Positions 6,826-14,776 of a stretch of 32,480 nucleotides of DNA are shown piece by piece. Position 1 is the first letter of the stretch. The number at the start of each line of letters is the position of its first letter. The stretch spans positions 1 through 32,480 of the forward strand of contig PLYX01000200.1 of assembly GCA_003151895.1 (NCBI GenBank), in the 5' to 3' direction. A program made the position numbers and the translations under genes. The notes beneath the pieces were generated by a model. That model did no database searches. It saw only the letters and a program-made list of their open reading frames with translations, and was not told the DNA's origin. The stretch is from Solirubrobacterales bacterium (GTDB taxonomy: Bacteria > Actinomycetota > Thermoleophilia > Solirubrobacterales > Solirubrobacteraceae).

Positions 6826-9281
6826 CCCGTCCACCGCCGAGTGTGCGGGCCGCCGCGTGGATCCTCACCAGGTCGCACGCACCGGGGCGGCTGATGCGTT
6901 GGGCGCAGCGACGACTGCTGGCACGAACACCGAGCCTGCTCGGTATGAGCTCGGGAGAGCTCGCCGACATCCTGAAGGCTGAAGACCCAGCGCAACGGGC
7001 GTGTCTGCTCGGCTGGGTTCCGGAGGGTATGAACGCGCGCCAGGTCCTGGCGGCCGTCGACCGGCTCGGGCTCGTCGGCCCGGCGGCGGTCCTGCTGGCG
7101 GACTTGGCGCTGCCCACCGGCGCGCTCTCCCTCGCGCTGTATGAGGCGATCGCGCTCGACGCGGCGGGGGACCCGGACCGCACGCGCTCGGCGCTGCTTG
7201 CCGTGAGGCGCGCCCCTGAGCGGATGCTGGCACCGCAGCGCGCGCCGATCTTTGCCCGTGTGTGGCGGCTGGCCGAACAGCCCGTTGACCCGTATGCCCC
7301 GAGCGCGCTGCACGACGCCGCCCGCAGCGCCGCCGCGGTGCTGCTCGCGGAGCATGTCGATCTTCGCCCCGGCGCTCTGGAGGCGCTCGCGGCGCCAAAC
7401 GCACGCCAGCTGCGGCTCGTGTACGCCGCGGGGCTGCAGGGCGCTCGCGGCAGTCTCGGCGACGCGGTGGGCGAGGTGCTCGCCGCGACCCGCCCGGCCG
7501 AGCAGGCGGCGATCGGCTTCGCGCGTGACTGCGACCGCGACTTCTCGGCAGCCGACCCCGTTCTCGTGCGGGGCTCCTCCCGCTGGCGGGCGCGCGCGTC
7601 GAGGCTGCTGGAGCGCCGGCACAGCGTGCGGGTGTGGCGCTGGCTCGCGCCCGCCGTGTGTCTCGTGGGGGTGCCTGCGGCGGGTGCCGGCCTGGCGCTT
7701 GCCGCGAACGCGCTGCGGGCTTTCGACTACAAAGTGACGTTGAGCACGGGTACGGTCGTCGCGGTCGCGGGCGTCCTCGTGGCGATCCATGTCGTTGCCT
7801 CCGAGCTGGCCGCGGATCGTCTGCCCGGCCTGGTGGCGCGCGCAACCAGCGTGCCGCTGCCGCTGTGGGCGGGCTATGGCAGTGTCGCGGCGCTCTACGG
7901 TCTCGCCGTCTGGCAGCCGAGTGGCCACGCCGTGCAGACGCGCAGCGTCATCACGGTCGGTGTCATAGCGGCGCTGGCGCTGAGCCTGGTCCTGTCGTTG
8001 TGGAAGCTGTTGTCGCGTACCGACAACGTCGTGGCGGCGCGGATCTTCGCCTCCGGCGAGGTACGTCGCGCCGTACGCAGCGGACGCGCGGTTGGACGGA
8101 TGCACTCCTCGGTGCTCACCGCGCGCTCGGACACGGCGGCGCTCCTGTGGGTGCGACCGACGATCAGCGCCCCGCTGAGCGTGCGCCGCGCACCCATCGA
8201 GACCGGGCGGGAGGGCTATCTGGTGATGCGCGGACGAGTGCTTCGCAAGCTGAACCGTGATGGCTGGTGGCGGGACGGCGCTCGCCTGTGGCTGTCGAGG
8301 GTCCTGGGCACGCTGGTGCATCAGGGCGATGAGGTGGCGAGCATCGTGTTGCCAGCGGATGAGACGCTGAGCGAGCGTACGCGCCGGGACGCCCACCGCC
8401 TGTTCGCTGTGCGCCGGCTTGCAGGCGCGGAGCGCACCGGCGAGGCGATCGGCGCGCTGGTGGAGCTGACGAGCCGCCTGGCGGAGGCGGGCAACGAAGC
8501 GGGCGCCTCACGGGTGGCGCGCCGTGCCGTGGAGGTGCTGCATGCTCATGTCGGCGCCTTGGAGCGAGCGCGCGGGCCGCTGCCGACGGGGGAGGTGGGT
8601 GCTCCGGTGGGCGCTGCCCGTGCGGCGGCGCTGGCAGTCTCGCGGGCTCTGCAGCGGGGGGAGCATCCGGCGACCCGCGAGGTGATGACGGGGCTCGTGC
8701 AACGAGCGCTACCGGGCTGCACGCGGGGGGACTCGTTCCTGGCGACCCTGATCGAGCAGCTCGCGTCCTTCGGCTCCCCTGACGGCGACCCGGATCTGGC
8801 GCAGAGGCTGCTCTGGGACTGCGGGCGAAGGACGGTGCAGCTCGAGGACCGGGTCATCGCGAGGCTTTGGTGGGAGGCCGTCGTCCGCCTTGCGCGCGAC
8901 GAGGAGCGTCGCGACAGCGTGATCGAGATGGCCGGGCGCGTCGTGCAGTACGCGAGCCTCATCGACAGCGCCGACGCGGAGCGGGCGTGGGGCCGGCTGC
9001 GTGGCTTCCTGCGCCCCGAGCAGACACGCGACCAGCTGATCGCCGTGCGGATCGGCGCGAGCGCGCTCCTCGTAGGGCAGGTTTCGTTGGCAGTGCTGGT
9101 CGCGCGGTTCCTGGCGCCGGCTGCCTGGTCCAGCCTGGCGACCATCTACGAACAGCCGACGATGCTCGACTGGGAGTCGGCGAGCGACCAGCTGTACGGG
9201 CACCTCCTCGGTGCCGCACCCGACCTTACTCTCGGAGAGTTCGTGCGCTTGGGCAAAGCCGTCGCCCAATATGCCACCTGA
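6822..9281 (+). CDS. Large four-TM membrane protein, weakly DUF2254-like
   Basis: 819 residues. Residues 1-265 are alpha-helical, Ala/Leu/Arg-rich and soluble-looking. Four membrane helices lie near 274-296, 308-328, 344-364 and 375-395. After them comes a strand-rich part (REGYLVMRGRVLRKLNRDGW, then VHQGDEVASIVLP) and LAGAERTGEAIGALVELTSRLAEAGN, which recall the DUF2254 order of four TMs, a G-Y-v-q strand segment, 'pGd.v' and 'RT...D..f....L..iA'. The rest (550-819) is helical. I cannot assign a function. It overlaps both neighbours by four and one bases, so it works in one unit with the portal-like and HEPN proteins and may be the membrane arm. Confidence 0.65.
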   Translation: MTRPPPSVRAAAWILTRSHAPGRLMRWAQRRLLARTPSLLGMSSGELADILKAEDPAQRACLLGWVPEGMNARQVLAAVDRLGLVGPAAVLLADLALPTGALSLALYEAIALDAAGDPDRTRSALLAVRRAPERMLAPQRAPIFARVWRLAEQPVDPYAPSALHDAARSAAAVLLAEHVDLRPGALEALAAPNARQLRLVYAAGLQGARGSLGDAVGEVLAATRPAEQAAIGFARDCDRDFSAADPVLVRGSSRWRARASRLLERRHSVRVWRWLAPAVCLVGVPAAGAGLALAANALRAFDYKVTLSTGTVVAVAGVLVAIHVVASELAADRLPGLVARATSVPLPLWAGYGSVAALYGLAVWQPSGHAVQTRSVITVGVIAALALSLVLSLWKLLSRTDNVVAARIFASGEVRRAVRSGRAVGRMHSSVLTARSDTAALLWVRPTISAPLSVRRAPIETGREGYLVMRGRVLRKLNRDGWWRDGARLWLSRVLGTLVHQGDEVASIVLPADETLSERTRRDAHRLFAVRRLAGAERTGEAIGALVELTSRLAEAGNEAGASRVARRAVEVLHAHVGALERARGPLPTGEVGAPVGAARAAALAVSRALQRGEHPATREVMTGLVQRALPGCTRGDSFLATLIEQLASFGSPDGDPDLAQRLLWDCGRRTVQLEDRVIARLWWEAVVRLARDEERRDSVIEMAGRVVQYASLIDSADAERAWGRLRGFLRPEQTRDQLIAVRIGASALLVGQVSLAVLVARFLAPAAWSSLATIYEQPTMLDWESASDQLYGHLLGAAPDLTLGEFVRLGKAVAQYAT

Positions 9282-10705
9282 TGACCCCACAACTCCCTGA
9301 CATCAGCGAAGAACAGCGAGCCGTCCTTGAACGCATTTACGAGTTCTTCCGGGCCGGGTCACCGTGGCCGACGTTTGGGCAACTGGACCGCGAGTTCGAT
9401 CGCAAAGGCATCGATCTTCCTCAAGCCCTGGGGGCGATTCCGCTTGCCTACGTCCTCCTGGACAGAAGCCGACTCATCGATCCTCGGCCAGACATGGAGT
9501 TGCAGCTCTCGCTCTTTGGCATCGCCCAGTGCCCCGACTCCGAGGATGACGTGGCGCTCTTCTTCGATGCGATCCGGTGGCTTGGCATCGTCGAGGCCGA
9601 GCATGTCATCGACCAGAGCGATCCGTCCACCGTCGAGGTGAGAGCGACCGCAGCGGCCTTCAGCGAGCACCTCTCCTCGACATCATGGGAAGCGTCCCCG
9701 ATCAACGTGCGCAAGGTTGGGATGCTTCTGAAAAACGAGCCGCCAGGCGTTTGGCAAACCTTCGGAGGGAGCAGCAACGAATGGACAGTCTCGCTCAGGA
9801 GGGGCGTCAGGAAGTACCGCAACATCGGCTGCCTCGACGACTATCTCAGCATCATCGGTGAGGTTGCTCCGCAACTCTTCGGGCTCGGCACGCCATTGCC
9901 CGCTTCTCCAGTGAGCTTGTCGGCTCCGCCCGCGGCGGCAGAAAGCACACCGCGGCCAGCCAATGCGATGACCGATGCGGAGATCACCCGAGTCGTCAAC
10001 CGCTACATCGGCGTCTCAGGTGGCTACCTCGGCGACTTCAGCTACCGCACTCACGCTGACTTCTATCCGGAGTACTGCGATCTGATGATCGACCCGTACG
10101 ACTTCGAGGGCACGACACGTCAGCGCTTCATCGCCATCCTGTCGTCGCTGCCGCCCAGGGATCAGGCGAAGGTGCTCCGAGGCGTCATCGAGCGATTTCC
10201 GCCAGACCAGGGACCAGACACCCGCCAGGGAGCCCACGCTGGGCTGCTCAAGCTCATCGAGCGCCTCGAATCCGGGCCGCTTATTGCCGGGACCACCCCG
10301 CAGATTTCGAGCGAGGTGGTGCTGCGAGCACTGACGGACGCAGAGAACCTCATCCAAACCTCCGGTCCGACGAGTGCCGTGGACCGAGTCCACACGGTGC
10401 TCCACGGCTACCTCCAGGCCGTTTGTGACGCCGAAGGGATCGTCTACAAGCGGGATGACTCCATGGTTGCGCTCTTCAAGAAGCTGCGCTCCGGTCATCC
10501 CAAGCTCGCCGACCTGGGACCTCGTGGACAAGATGTCGAGAAGGTCCTCAACTCCTGCGCCAACATCCTCGATGCCTTCCTGCCGGTCCGGAACCAGGCG
10601 AGCGTGGCGCACCCCAATCAGGAGCTGCTCGACGAGCCCGAGGCGCGGCTCGTGATCAACGTCGGGCGGAGTCTGCTCCACTACCTCGACTCCAAGCTCT
10701 CATGA
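9281..10705 (+). CDS. AbiJ/Abi-C type abortive-infection protein with HEPN motif
   Basis: 474 residues. Residues 1-205 are of unknown fold. Residues 231-308 resemble an AbiJ N-terminal domain (RYIGVSGGYLGDFSYRTHAD, YCDLMIDPYDFEGTTR, and FIAILSSLPPRDQAKVLRGVI). Residues 365-474 resemble the abortive-infection C-terminal domain (RVHTVLHGYLQAVCDAEGI, DSMVALFKKLR) and carry RNQASVAH at 437-444, a HEPN-type R-N-x5-H ribonuclease motif. Infection-triggered RNA cleavage is the family-based expectation. ATG at 9281 overlaps the upstream stop (TGATG); this start removes an implausible upstream extension into the membrane-protein gene. The 3' end overlaps a convergent gene by 25 bases. Confidence 0.75.
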   Translation: MTPQLPDISEEQRAVLERIYEFFRAGSPWPTFGQLDREFDRKGIDLPQALGAIPLAYVLLDRSRLIDPRPDMELQLSLFGIAQCPDSEDDVALFFDAIRWLGIVEAEHVIDQSDPSTVEVRATAAAFSEHLSSTSWEASPINVRKVGMLLKNEPPGVWQTFGGSSNEWTVSLRRGVRKYRNIGCLDDYLSIIGEVAPQLFGLGTPLPASPVSLSAPPAAAESTPRPANAMTDAEITRVVNRYIGVSGGYLGDFSYRTHADFYPEYCDLMIDPYDFEGTTRQRFIAILSSLPPRDQAKVLRGVIERFPPDQGPDTRQGAHAGLLKLIERLESGPLIAGTTPQISSEVVLRALTDAENLIQTSGPTSAVDRVHTVLHGYLQAVCDAEGIVYKRDDSMVALFKKLRSGHPKLADLGPRGQDVEKVLNSCANILDAFLPVRNQASVAHPNQELLDEPEARLVINVGRSLLHYLDSKLS

Positions 10706-11577
10706 TCTGCACGCTGGGGATCGAAGCCGAGCGCGATGGGATCGAGCGGATGATCCCGCTCAGACGTGTCCAGCACGGCAACCGCCGGCTCGACAAGCGT
10801 CCCCCACGTCCCCGGGCCGAGCATCTTCGTCAGCCCGGCACCGACCGTCACCGTGACCTCGACGATCACCTGGGTGCCGTAACCCACCCACACGCCGCGG
10901 CGCAGCGGATCGCTCTCCGCCCCGTAAGCGAAGTCGCGCAGATCCGCGTGATAGCTCTCAAGCACGCCGGACCTCCGGTTGTGGGCGATCCGCGACCACT
11001 CGTCATACAGCTTGCGGTCGAGCTCGTCGGTGCGGCCGGGCGGCGTGTGCCCCTGGGTGATCATCTCCGCTGCCATCCGATCCTCCATCCGCTTCAGAGC
11101 TCCCTCCATCAGCTTGGGCGAGAAGTAGCCGTCCCGCAGCCATCTGCGGTGCAGCTCGTGCTCCTCACTGTCGAGCATGATGCGAAGCGCGTTGCTGGCC
11201 TCGTGCAGCGTGCGAGCCAGCGGCGCCACCTCGACCGCGACACCGGCGCGCAGCAGCACCGGCAGCGCGTAGCCGAGCGAGATGCATCTTCCAGCGAGAA
11301 GCCATGCCGCGCCCTGGCGTGTCTTCTGCAGAGGATCGAAGTCGGTGCCATTGACGATCCCAGCGTGCGCGTCGCGTAGGCGATCCAGCGCACCCTCCTG
11401 GGCTGTCAGGTGAGCGGCGATCCGTGCGGATATCAGCGCGTTGTTGTGCACATCCGCGCGGCGCTGAGCCGCCCGCGCCTGCTTCACCTCCGCCGGCAAG
11501 ATCTGACGGCGGACCCGCACCGGCCCACCCGCCGGACCTGTTGGCTTGCTAGCCACTCGCCTCACCGTCGCCCGCAC
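10681..11577 (-). CDS. Helical protein, possibly DUF5677/HEPN-like
   Basis: 298 residues, almost all helical. Residues 88-125 (GRCISLGYALPVLLRAGVAV, then PLARTLHEASNALRIML) and LYDEWSRIAHNRRSGV near 190 resemble DUF5677-like proteins, where an E in a 'plvRsl.Ea' helix and a later 'Y..wS...H.s' form the signature. Start is a GTG at 11577 without a clear ribosome site; GTG at 11556 is an alternative. It follows another minus-strand gene after 38 bases and converges on the HEPN gene with a 25-base overlap. The family link is weak; no catalytic motif is secure. Confidence 0.6.
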   Translation of the reverse strand: MRATVRRVASKPTGPAGGPVRVRRQILPAEVKQARAAQRRADVHNNALISARIAAHLTAQEGALDRLRDAHAGIVNGTDFDPLQKTRQGAAWLLAGRCISLGYALPVLLRAGVAVEVAPLARTLHEASNALRIMLDSEEHELHRRWLRDGYFSPKLMEGALKRMEDRMAAEMITQGHTPPGRTDELDRKLYDEWSRIAHNRRSGVLESYHADLRDFAYGAESDPLRRGVWVGYGTQVIVEVTVTVGAGLTKMLGPGTWGTLVEPAVAVLDTSERDHPLDPIALGFDPQRADHESLESR

Positions 11578-11615
11578 GTCCGCCCGTCATCGGTGTACTG
11601 GCCGGGCGCTCATCG

Positions 11616-12401
11616 CTACTGCGGCAGGCGCACGAGCAGGAAGCGGCTGTAGGAGGTGACGGCGAGCAGGCGAAACAGCGCCTCCTCCTCGTCACTGAGG
11701 CCGGCGTGGGGACCACGGCTCTGGCACAGCGTCCACAGGCCCTTGGCGAACCCGAACTCGCCGTCGAGAAGCACCCCCTTCGCCCGCAGCGCGTCGAGAC
11801 ACGCCTGCGCCTCCGCCGGGCGCTTGCCCGAGACAAACTCCGCGCTCGAGCATAGGAGATCTTCGAGTGCGCTCCTGAGCTGCGCGTTCGCGCTCGCCCA
11901 GTTGCGCGCGCCGAACGCGCTCAGGGCTTGCCGGTAGTGCCCGGCGGCGACCGACCATCCCCGTTCCTGCATCTCCTCCTCGAGCAGCGAGGTCTCCTCG
12001 GCGACTTGAACACCGGGGACCGTTGGCACCAGGCGCTCGCTGTCCAGGTCGTACTCCCATCCGTCGGCCGCGACCGCCGCCCTGACCTTCGGGTACCAGA
12101 TCGTCGGCGTCCGCCTGCCGCGGCTGCCGTCCCCAAGAATGAGCCGCACGAGCTCGAGCGCCGCTGCGGACGCCTCCTCCCCGGCGTCGTTGCGCATGCT
12201 GCCAAACAGCCGCTGCAGCCTGGTCTGCTTGTTCGGCCACGTCTCGGGCTGCCAGGGGTCCGCGCCGGCCTTCAGCAGCAACGTCCCGATACGCCTGTCC
12301 TCATAGCCTTCGTCGATCGCCTCAATCAGCACGCCGAGCGTCCTTGAGCTCATCGGGAAGCTTGCCGCCATCGACGCAGCGTACGCGACTCGCACAGCCA
12401 C
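11616..12401 (-). CDS. Uncharacterised protein with HEPN-like C-terminal half
   Basis: 261 residues. The N-terminal half (residues 18-130) is helical followed by YPKVRAAVAADGWEYDLDSERLVP, a turn seen in some abortive-infection proteins ('..l...gy.yd.......'). The C-terminal half (HYRQALSAFGARNWASANAQ, then RSALEDLLCS, FAKGLWTLCQSRGPHAGLSD and LFRLLAVTSYSRFLLVRLP) has the pattern of HEPN/Abi-C-like helical bundles, with 'GPHAGLS' at the place of the usual 'gsH.g.s' motif. Start uncertain: GTG at 12401, or ATG at 12371 or 12353. Probably cotranscribed with the next minus-strand gene. Confidence 0.55.
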   Translation of the reverse strand: MAVRVAYAASMAASFPMSSRTLGVLIEAIDEGYEDRRIGTLLLKAGADPWQPETWPNKQTRLQRLFGSMRNDAGEEASAAALELVRLILGDGSRGRRTPTIWYPKVRAAVAADGWEYDLDSERLVPTVPGVQVAEETSLLEEEMQERGWSVAAGHYRQALSAFGARNWASANAQLRSALEDLLCSSAEFVSGKRPAEAQACLDALRAKGVLLDGEFGFAKGLWTLCQSRGPHAGLSDEEEALFRLLAVTSYSRFLLVRLPQ

Positions 12402-12503
12402 TTCACCCAGCCTGATCGCCTGCCCGGAGACGAATCAGCCGGCACATCGGTGTCTTTGTGACCGTGTCGATGTACTCCTGGTGTGCGGCCAGCACGGGCC
12501 ACT

Positions 12504-12752
12504 CTACGCGCGAATCCGCGCGACGCGAGCGCGGAGGCGCGTGGTCACCTCGGCGTGGATCGGCAGGCCGACCCCCTCGGCGGTCTCGAGCGTGACGACG
12601 AACGCATACGGCACCACGTCGTCGAAGGCGCCGGCGCCGGGACTGGCGGTGATCGTGAAGCTCAGATCGTCGCCATCGGCGTAGGGCACGGCAGCCTCGC
12701 CCTCGAGGATCTGGTGCTGCACGGTTGGGGCTTGTCCAACCGCGCACCTTGT
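12504..12752 (-). pseudogene. Remnant of an S8 peptidase-like C-terminal domain
   Basis: An 80-odd codon open stretch lying directly after the AbiEii stop codon in the same frame. It reads VQHQILEGEAAVPYADGDDL, then VVPYAFVVTLETAEGVGLPI and HAEVTTRLRARV. This resembles the extreme C-terminus of a subfamily of S8 (subtilisin-like) peptidases found beside AAA ATPases. No catalytic domain is present in the window and the GTG at 12722 has no ribosome site, so it is most likely a leftover 3' fragment of a deleted gene. The family link is from memory of the pattern and is uncertain. Confidence 0.4.
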
Positions 12753-12755
12753 CCC

Positions 12756-13670
12756 TCAGCGGAGAAGGTCGAGCGTCGATTGCCAGAACTCGATGGCTTG
12801 TCGCTCGACGTTCTCGACCTTCATGAGCGTGGCGTCGGCATCCTCTGCCAGCTCACCTGGCAGGAACAGCAGCTCGGTGCTCGAGAAGCGTTCCCAGTCG
12901 TTGCGCAAGTCCTTGAGCTTGTTCGGCTTAGTGAAGGCCGCCACGAGGTCCGCGGGTGAGCGGATGCCGGCGTCGCGGTAGCGGCGGGCGCCCTTCTCCA
13001 TCTCGAACTTCTGGCGGACGAATTTCGCGACTTGCTCGTGGCTGATGTGCTCGTGGTGCTCGCGCGCGAGGTAGGCGAGGTCGACCAGGTGCTTCGGGAG
13101 GGGCTTGCCGCACCAGCCCAGCAGCTTCTCGGCGGCGAGCTCGTTGCGGGTCAAGCCGTTGATGGGGAAGCTGCTGTCGCTGGCCAGCAGCGGGTCGCGG
13201 TAGATGAGTGGTGGTCCGTCGCGGTCGAGCCACTCGCCGGCGCGTACGGAGACGGTGACCTTCAGCTCGCGGTCGCGGGGGCGGCGGCTCATGCGGATGC
13301 CCTTCATGTGGAAGGGGCTCTTGCCGTCGAACATCTCGTTCTCGTAGGACCACTGCCCCTCCTCTGGGTAGAGGTAGAAGCCGTACTCGCCGTTCGCGGC
13401 CAGGGCCTCCTCGAGGTTGGGCACCTTGAGGTTCTCGGGGTCCAGGTAGGTGTAGTCGGCGTCGGCGATCGACTGTCGCGGGCTGCGGTAGACGTTGGAG
13501 AGCAGCGTGCCGCCCTTGAGCACGAACAGGTCCTTGTACTTCTCGTGAGTGGCGAGGTGGCGCACGGTGGCGCTCTTGGCGACCAGCACCAGCAGCTGCG
13601 GGCGGGTAAGCCCGGTGCGTTTCTCGGCGGCGTCGAGGATCTCGTCGGTCGTGACGGGACCTGTGGTCAC
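12756..13670 (-). CDS. abiEii: AbiEii/AbiGii-family nucleotidyltransferase toxin
   Basis: 304 residues. FVLKGGTLLSNVYRSPRQSI then ADADYTYL (residues 49-76) is the AbiEii signature, GGT-x-L plus a D-x-D pair (D70, D72) of the polymerase-beta-like fold; NGLTRNELAAEKLLGW at about 185-200 is the second conserved block with the essential Lys. Members of this family transfer nucleotides to tRNA 3' ends or otherwise block translation. GTG start sits in a GTGA overlap with the antitoxin stop, so the pair is translationally coupled. It is the toxin of a type IV-like AbiE module. Confidence 0.85.
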   Translation of the reverse strand: MTTGPVTTDEILDAAEKRTGLTRPQLLVLVAKSATVRHLATHEKYKDLFVLKGGTLLSNVYRSPRQSIADADYTYLDPENLKVPNLEEALAANGEYGFYLYPEEGQWSYENEMFDGKSPFHMKGIRMSRRPRDRELKVTVSVRAGEWLDRDGPPLIYRDPLLASDSSFPINGLTRNELAAEKLLGWCGKPLPKHLVDLAYLAREHHEHISHEQVAKFVRQKFEMEKGARRYRDAGIRSPADLVAAFTKPNKLKDLRNDWERFSSTELLFLPGELAEDADATLMKVENVERQAIEFWQSTLDLLR

Positions 13671-14515
13671 TTGAGCTCCAGCGCCGTGCCGATGATCGCC
13701 GGGTCCTCATACACGCGCCAGCGCTTGTTGACTGGGAGACGCTCGCCGTCGGGCTTTCCTCCGGGTGCCAGCGGCACGGCGTACGTGCGTCCCACGCGGA
13801 GCGCCAGCGGCTCGGTCCCGGGGATTTCGTAGAGGTCCATGAAGAAGCCCAGCCGGCGGTTCAGATTGGGGCTATTGAATAGCAGCGCGTCCGCTACCAG
13901 CCGCTCGGGGTCGAGGATGCCGTCGCGGTAGGCGTCTCGCAGTGCGTTCGCTATGACCGGCAGCGGGGCTGCAAGCCGGGGCTGATCGAAGCAGTCGATC
14001 AGGGCTTTCTCGACTGTGGCCATCCAGACCGGCCACTCGAAGTCCTCCACGCGCGTGCGACCGAAGAACTTCCGCTCCGCGACAGTCACGAAGCGAACGC
14101 TCGCGAGCCCGAGCGTGACCGGGCGCTTGCGCTTCGTGACCGCAACATAGATGCGTCGCGACTGCTGGTCGATCAGGCCGTAGTGCCAGAGCGCTGAGTG
14201 CCAGGAGACGTAGTAGTCCATGTCGAGCCGGCGGAGCACCGCGTCGGCGACGACATCCAGCTCGTCCAGCCGCGCCGTTCTTGTCGGCTGCGCCTCCAGG
14301 CTGAGGACCCAGCGCCCATGCTGCAGTGGGTGCAGCAGCAGCTTCGCATGCATGCGCTTCATGACGCTCGACAGGTCGAAGTGAGAAAGGCCACGCTGCT
14401 CAGCAAGTGCGCGGATAGCCGGCTCGTCGAGTTGCCGGTCAAGCGTCCGATCAGGCTTGCCGGTGAGGTAATCGAGCACGATCTGCTCGGCGATGTTCGG
14501 ACGACCAAGAGTCAT
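13667..14515 (-). CDS. abiEi: AbiEi-family antitoxin/transcriptional repressor
   Basis: 282 residues. The N-terminal part (about 1-80) is a winged helix (NIAEQIVLDYLTG, FDLSSVMKRMHAKLLLHPLQ, GRWVLSL). The centre carries the AbiEi core DMDYYVSWHSALWHYGLIDQ, RRIYVAVTKRKRPVTLGLAS and VRFVTVAERKFFG, with ATVEKALIDCFDQPRL afterwards. Members repress their own promoter and neutralise AbiEii. ATG at 14515 is used rather than the longer upstream frame because the inverted-repeat operator and promoter lie just before it; GGGGCGAA upstream is a modest ribosome site. Confidence 0.85.
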   Translation of the reverse strand: MTLGRPNIAEQIVLDYLTGKPDRTLDRQLDEPAIRALAEQRGLSHFDLSSVMKRMHAKLLLHPLQHGRWVLSLEAQPTRTARLDELDVVADAVLRRLDMDYYVSWHSALWHYGLIDQQSRRIYVAVTKRKRPVTLGLASVRFVTVAERKFFGRTRVEDFEWPVWMATVEKALIDCFDQPRLAAPLPVIANALRDAYRDGILDPERLVADALLFNSPNLNRRLGFFMDLYEIPGTEPLALRVGRTYAVPLAPGGKPDGERLPVNKRWRVYEDPAIIGTALELK

Positions 14516-14570
14516 TTCGCCCCAGATGTTACACGATATGTGTATTATTCGTGCAACGTTTGGGGCGAAA
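14515..14570 (-). promoter_or_regulatory. Inverted-repeat operator/promoter of the AbiE operon
   Basis: Outer arms TTTCGCCCCA (14515-14524) and TGGGGCGAAA (14561-14570) are perfect inverted repeats. Inner arms GTTACACGA and TCGTGCAAC (14528-14536, 14549-14557) pair with one mismatch. Arms total 22 bases around a 12-base AT-rich centre. AbiEi proteins are known to bind roughly 23-bp inverted repeats in their promoter, so this is the expected autoregulatory site. TTGCAC on the minus strand may be the -35. Confidence 0.75.
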
Positions 14571-14776
14571 AGTCCGATCGCTGCCTCCAACGCAACCCGG
14601 AAGCCATGCAACCAATCGAACCGGCAGGGTCTGCTGCGTCTGCTCCCACAGAAAGACATGCGGTATGGCGACGTTTCCGGCGCCCGGCCGGCGCCCGCTA
14701 GTCAGAACTCAGCCGCGCTTCCGGACGGCCGACCCCAACCTCGGCGTCCTGCGCGTCTCGTAGGCTCGCGCATGCG

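Noticed and set aside
6795..8396. 533-codon minus-strand open frame
   Set aside because: Antisense shadow of the four-TM gene in GC-rich sequence, with Arg/Gln/His-rich composition typical of such shadows.
12403..12503. Continuation of the S8-like remnant toward the next gene
   Set aside because: No frame here continues the family sequence beyond the stop at 12504.
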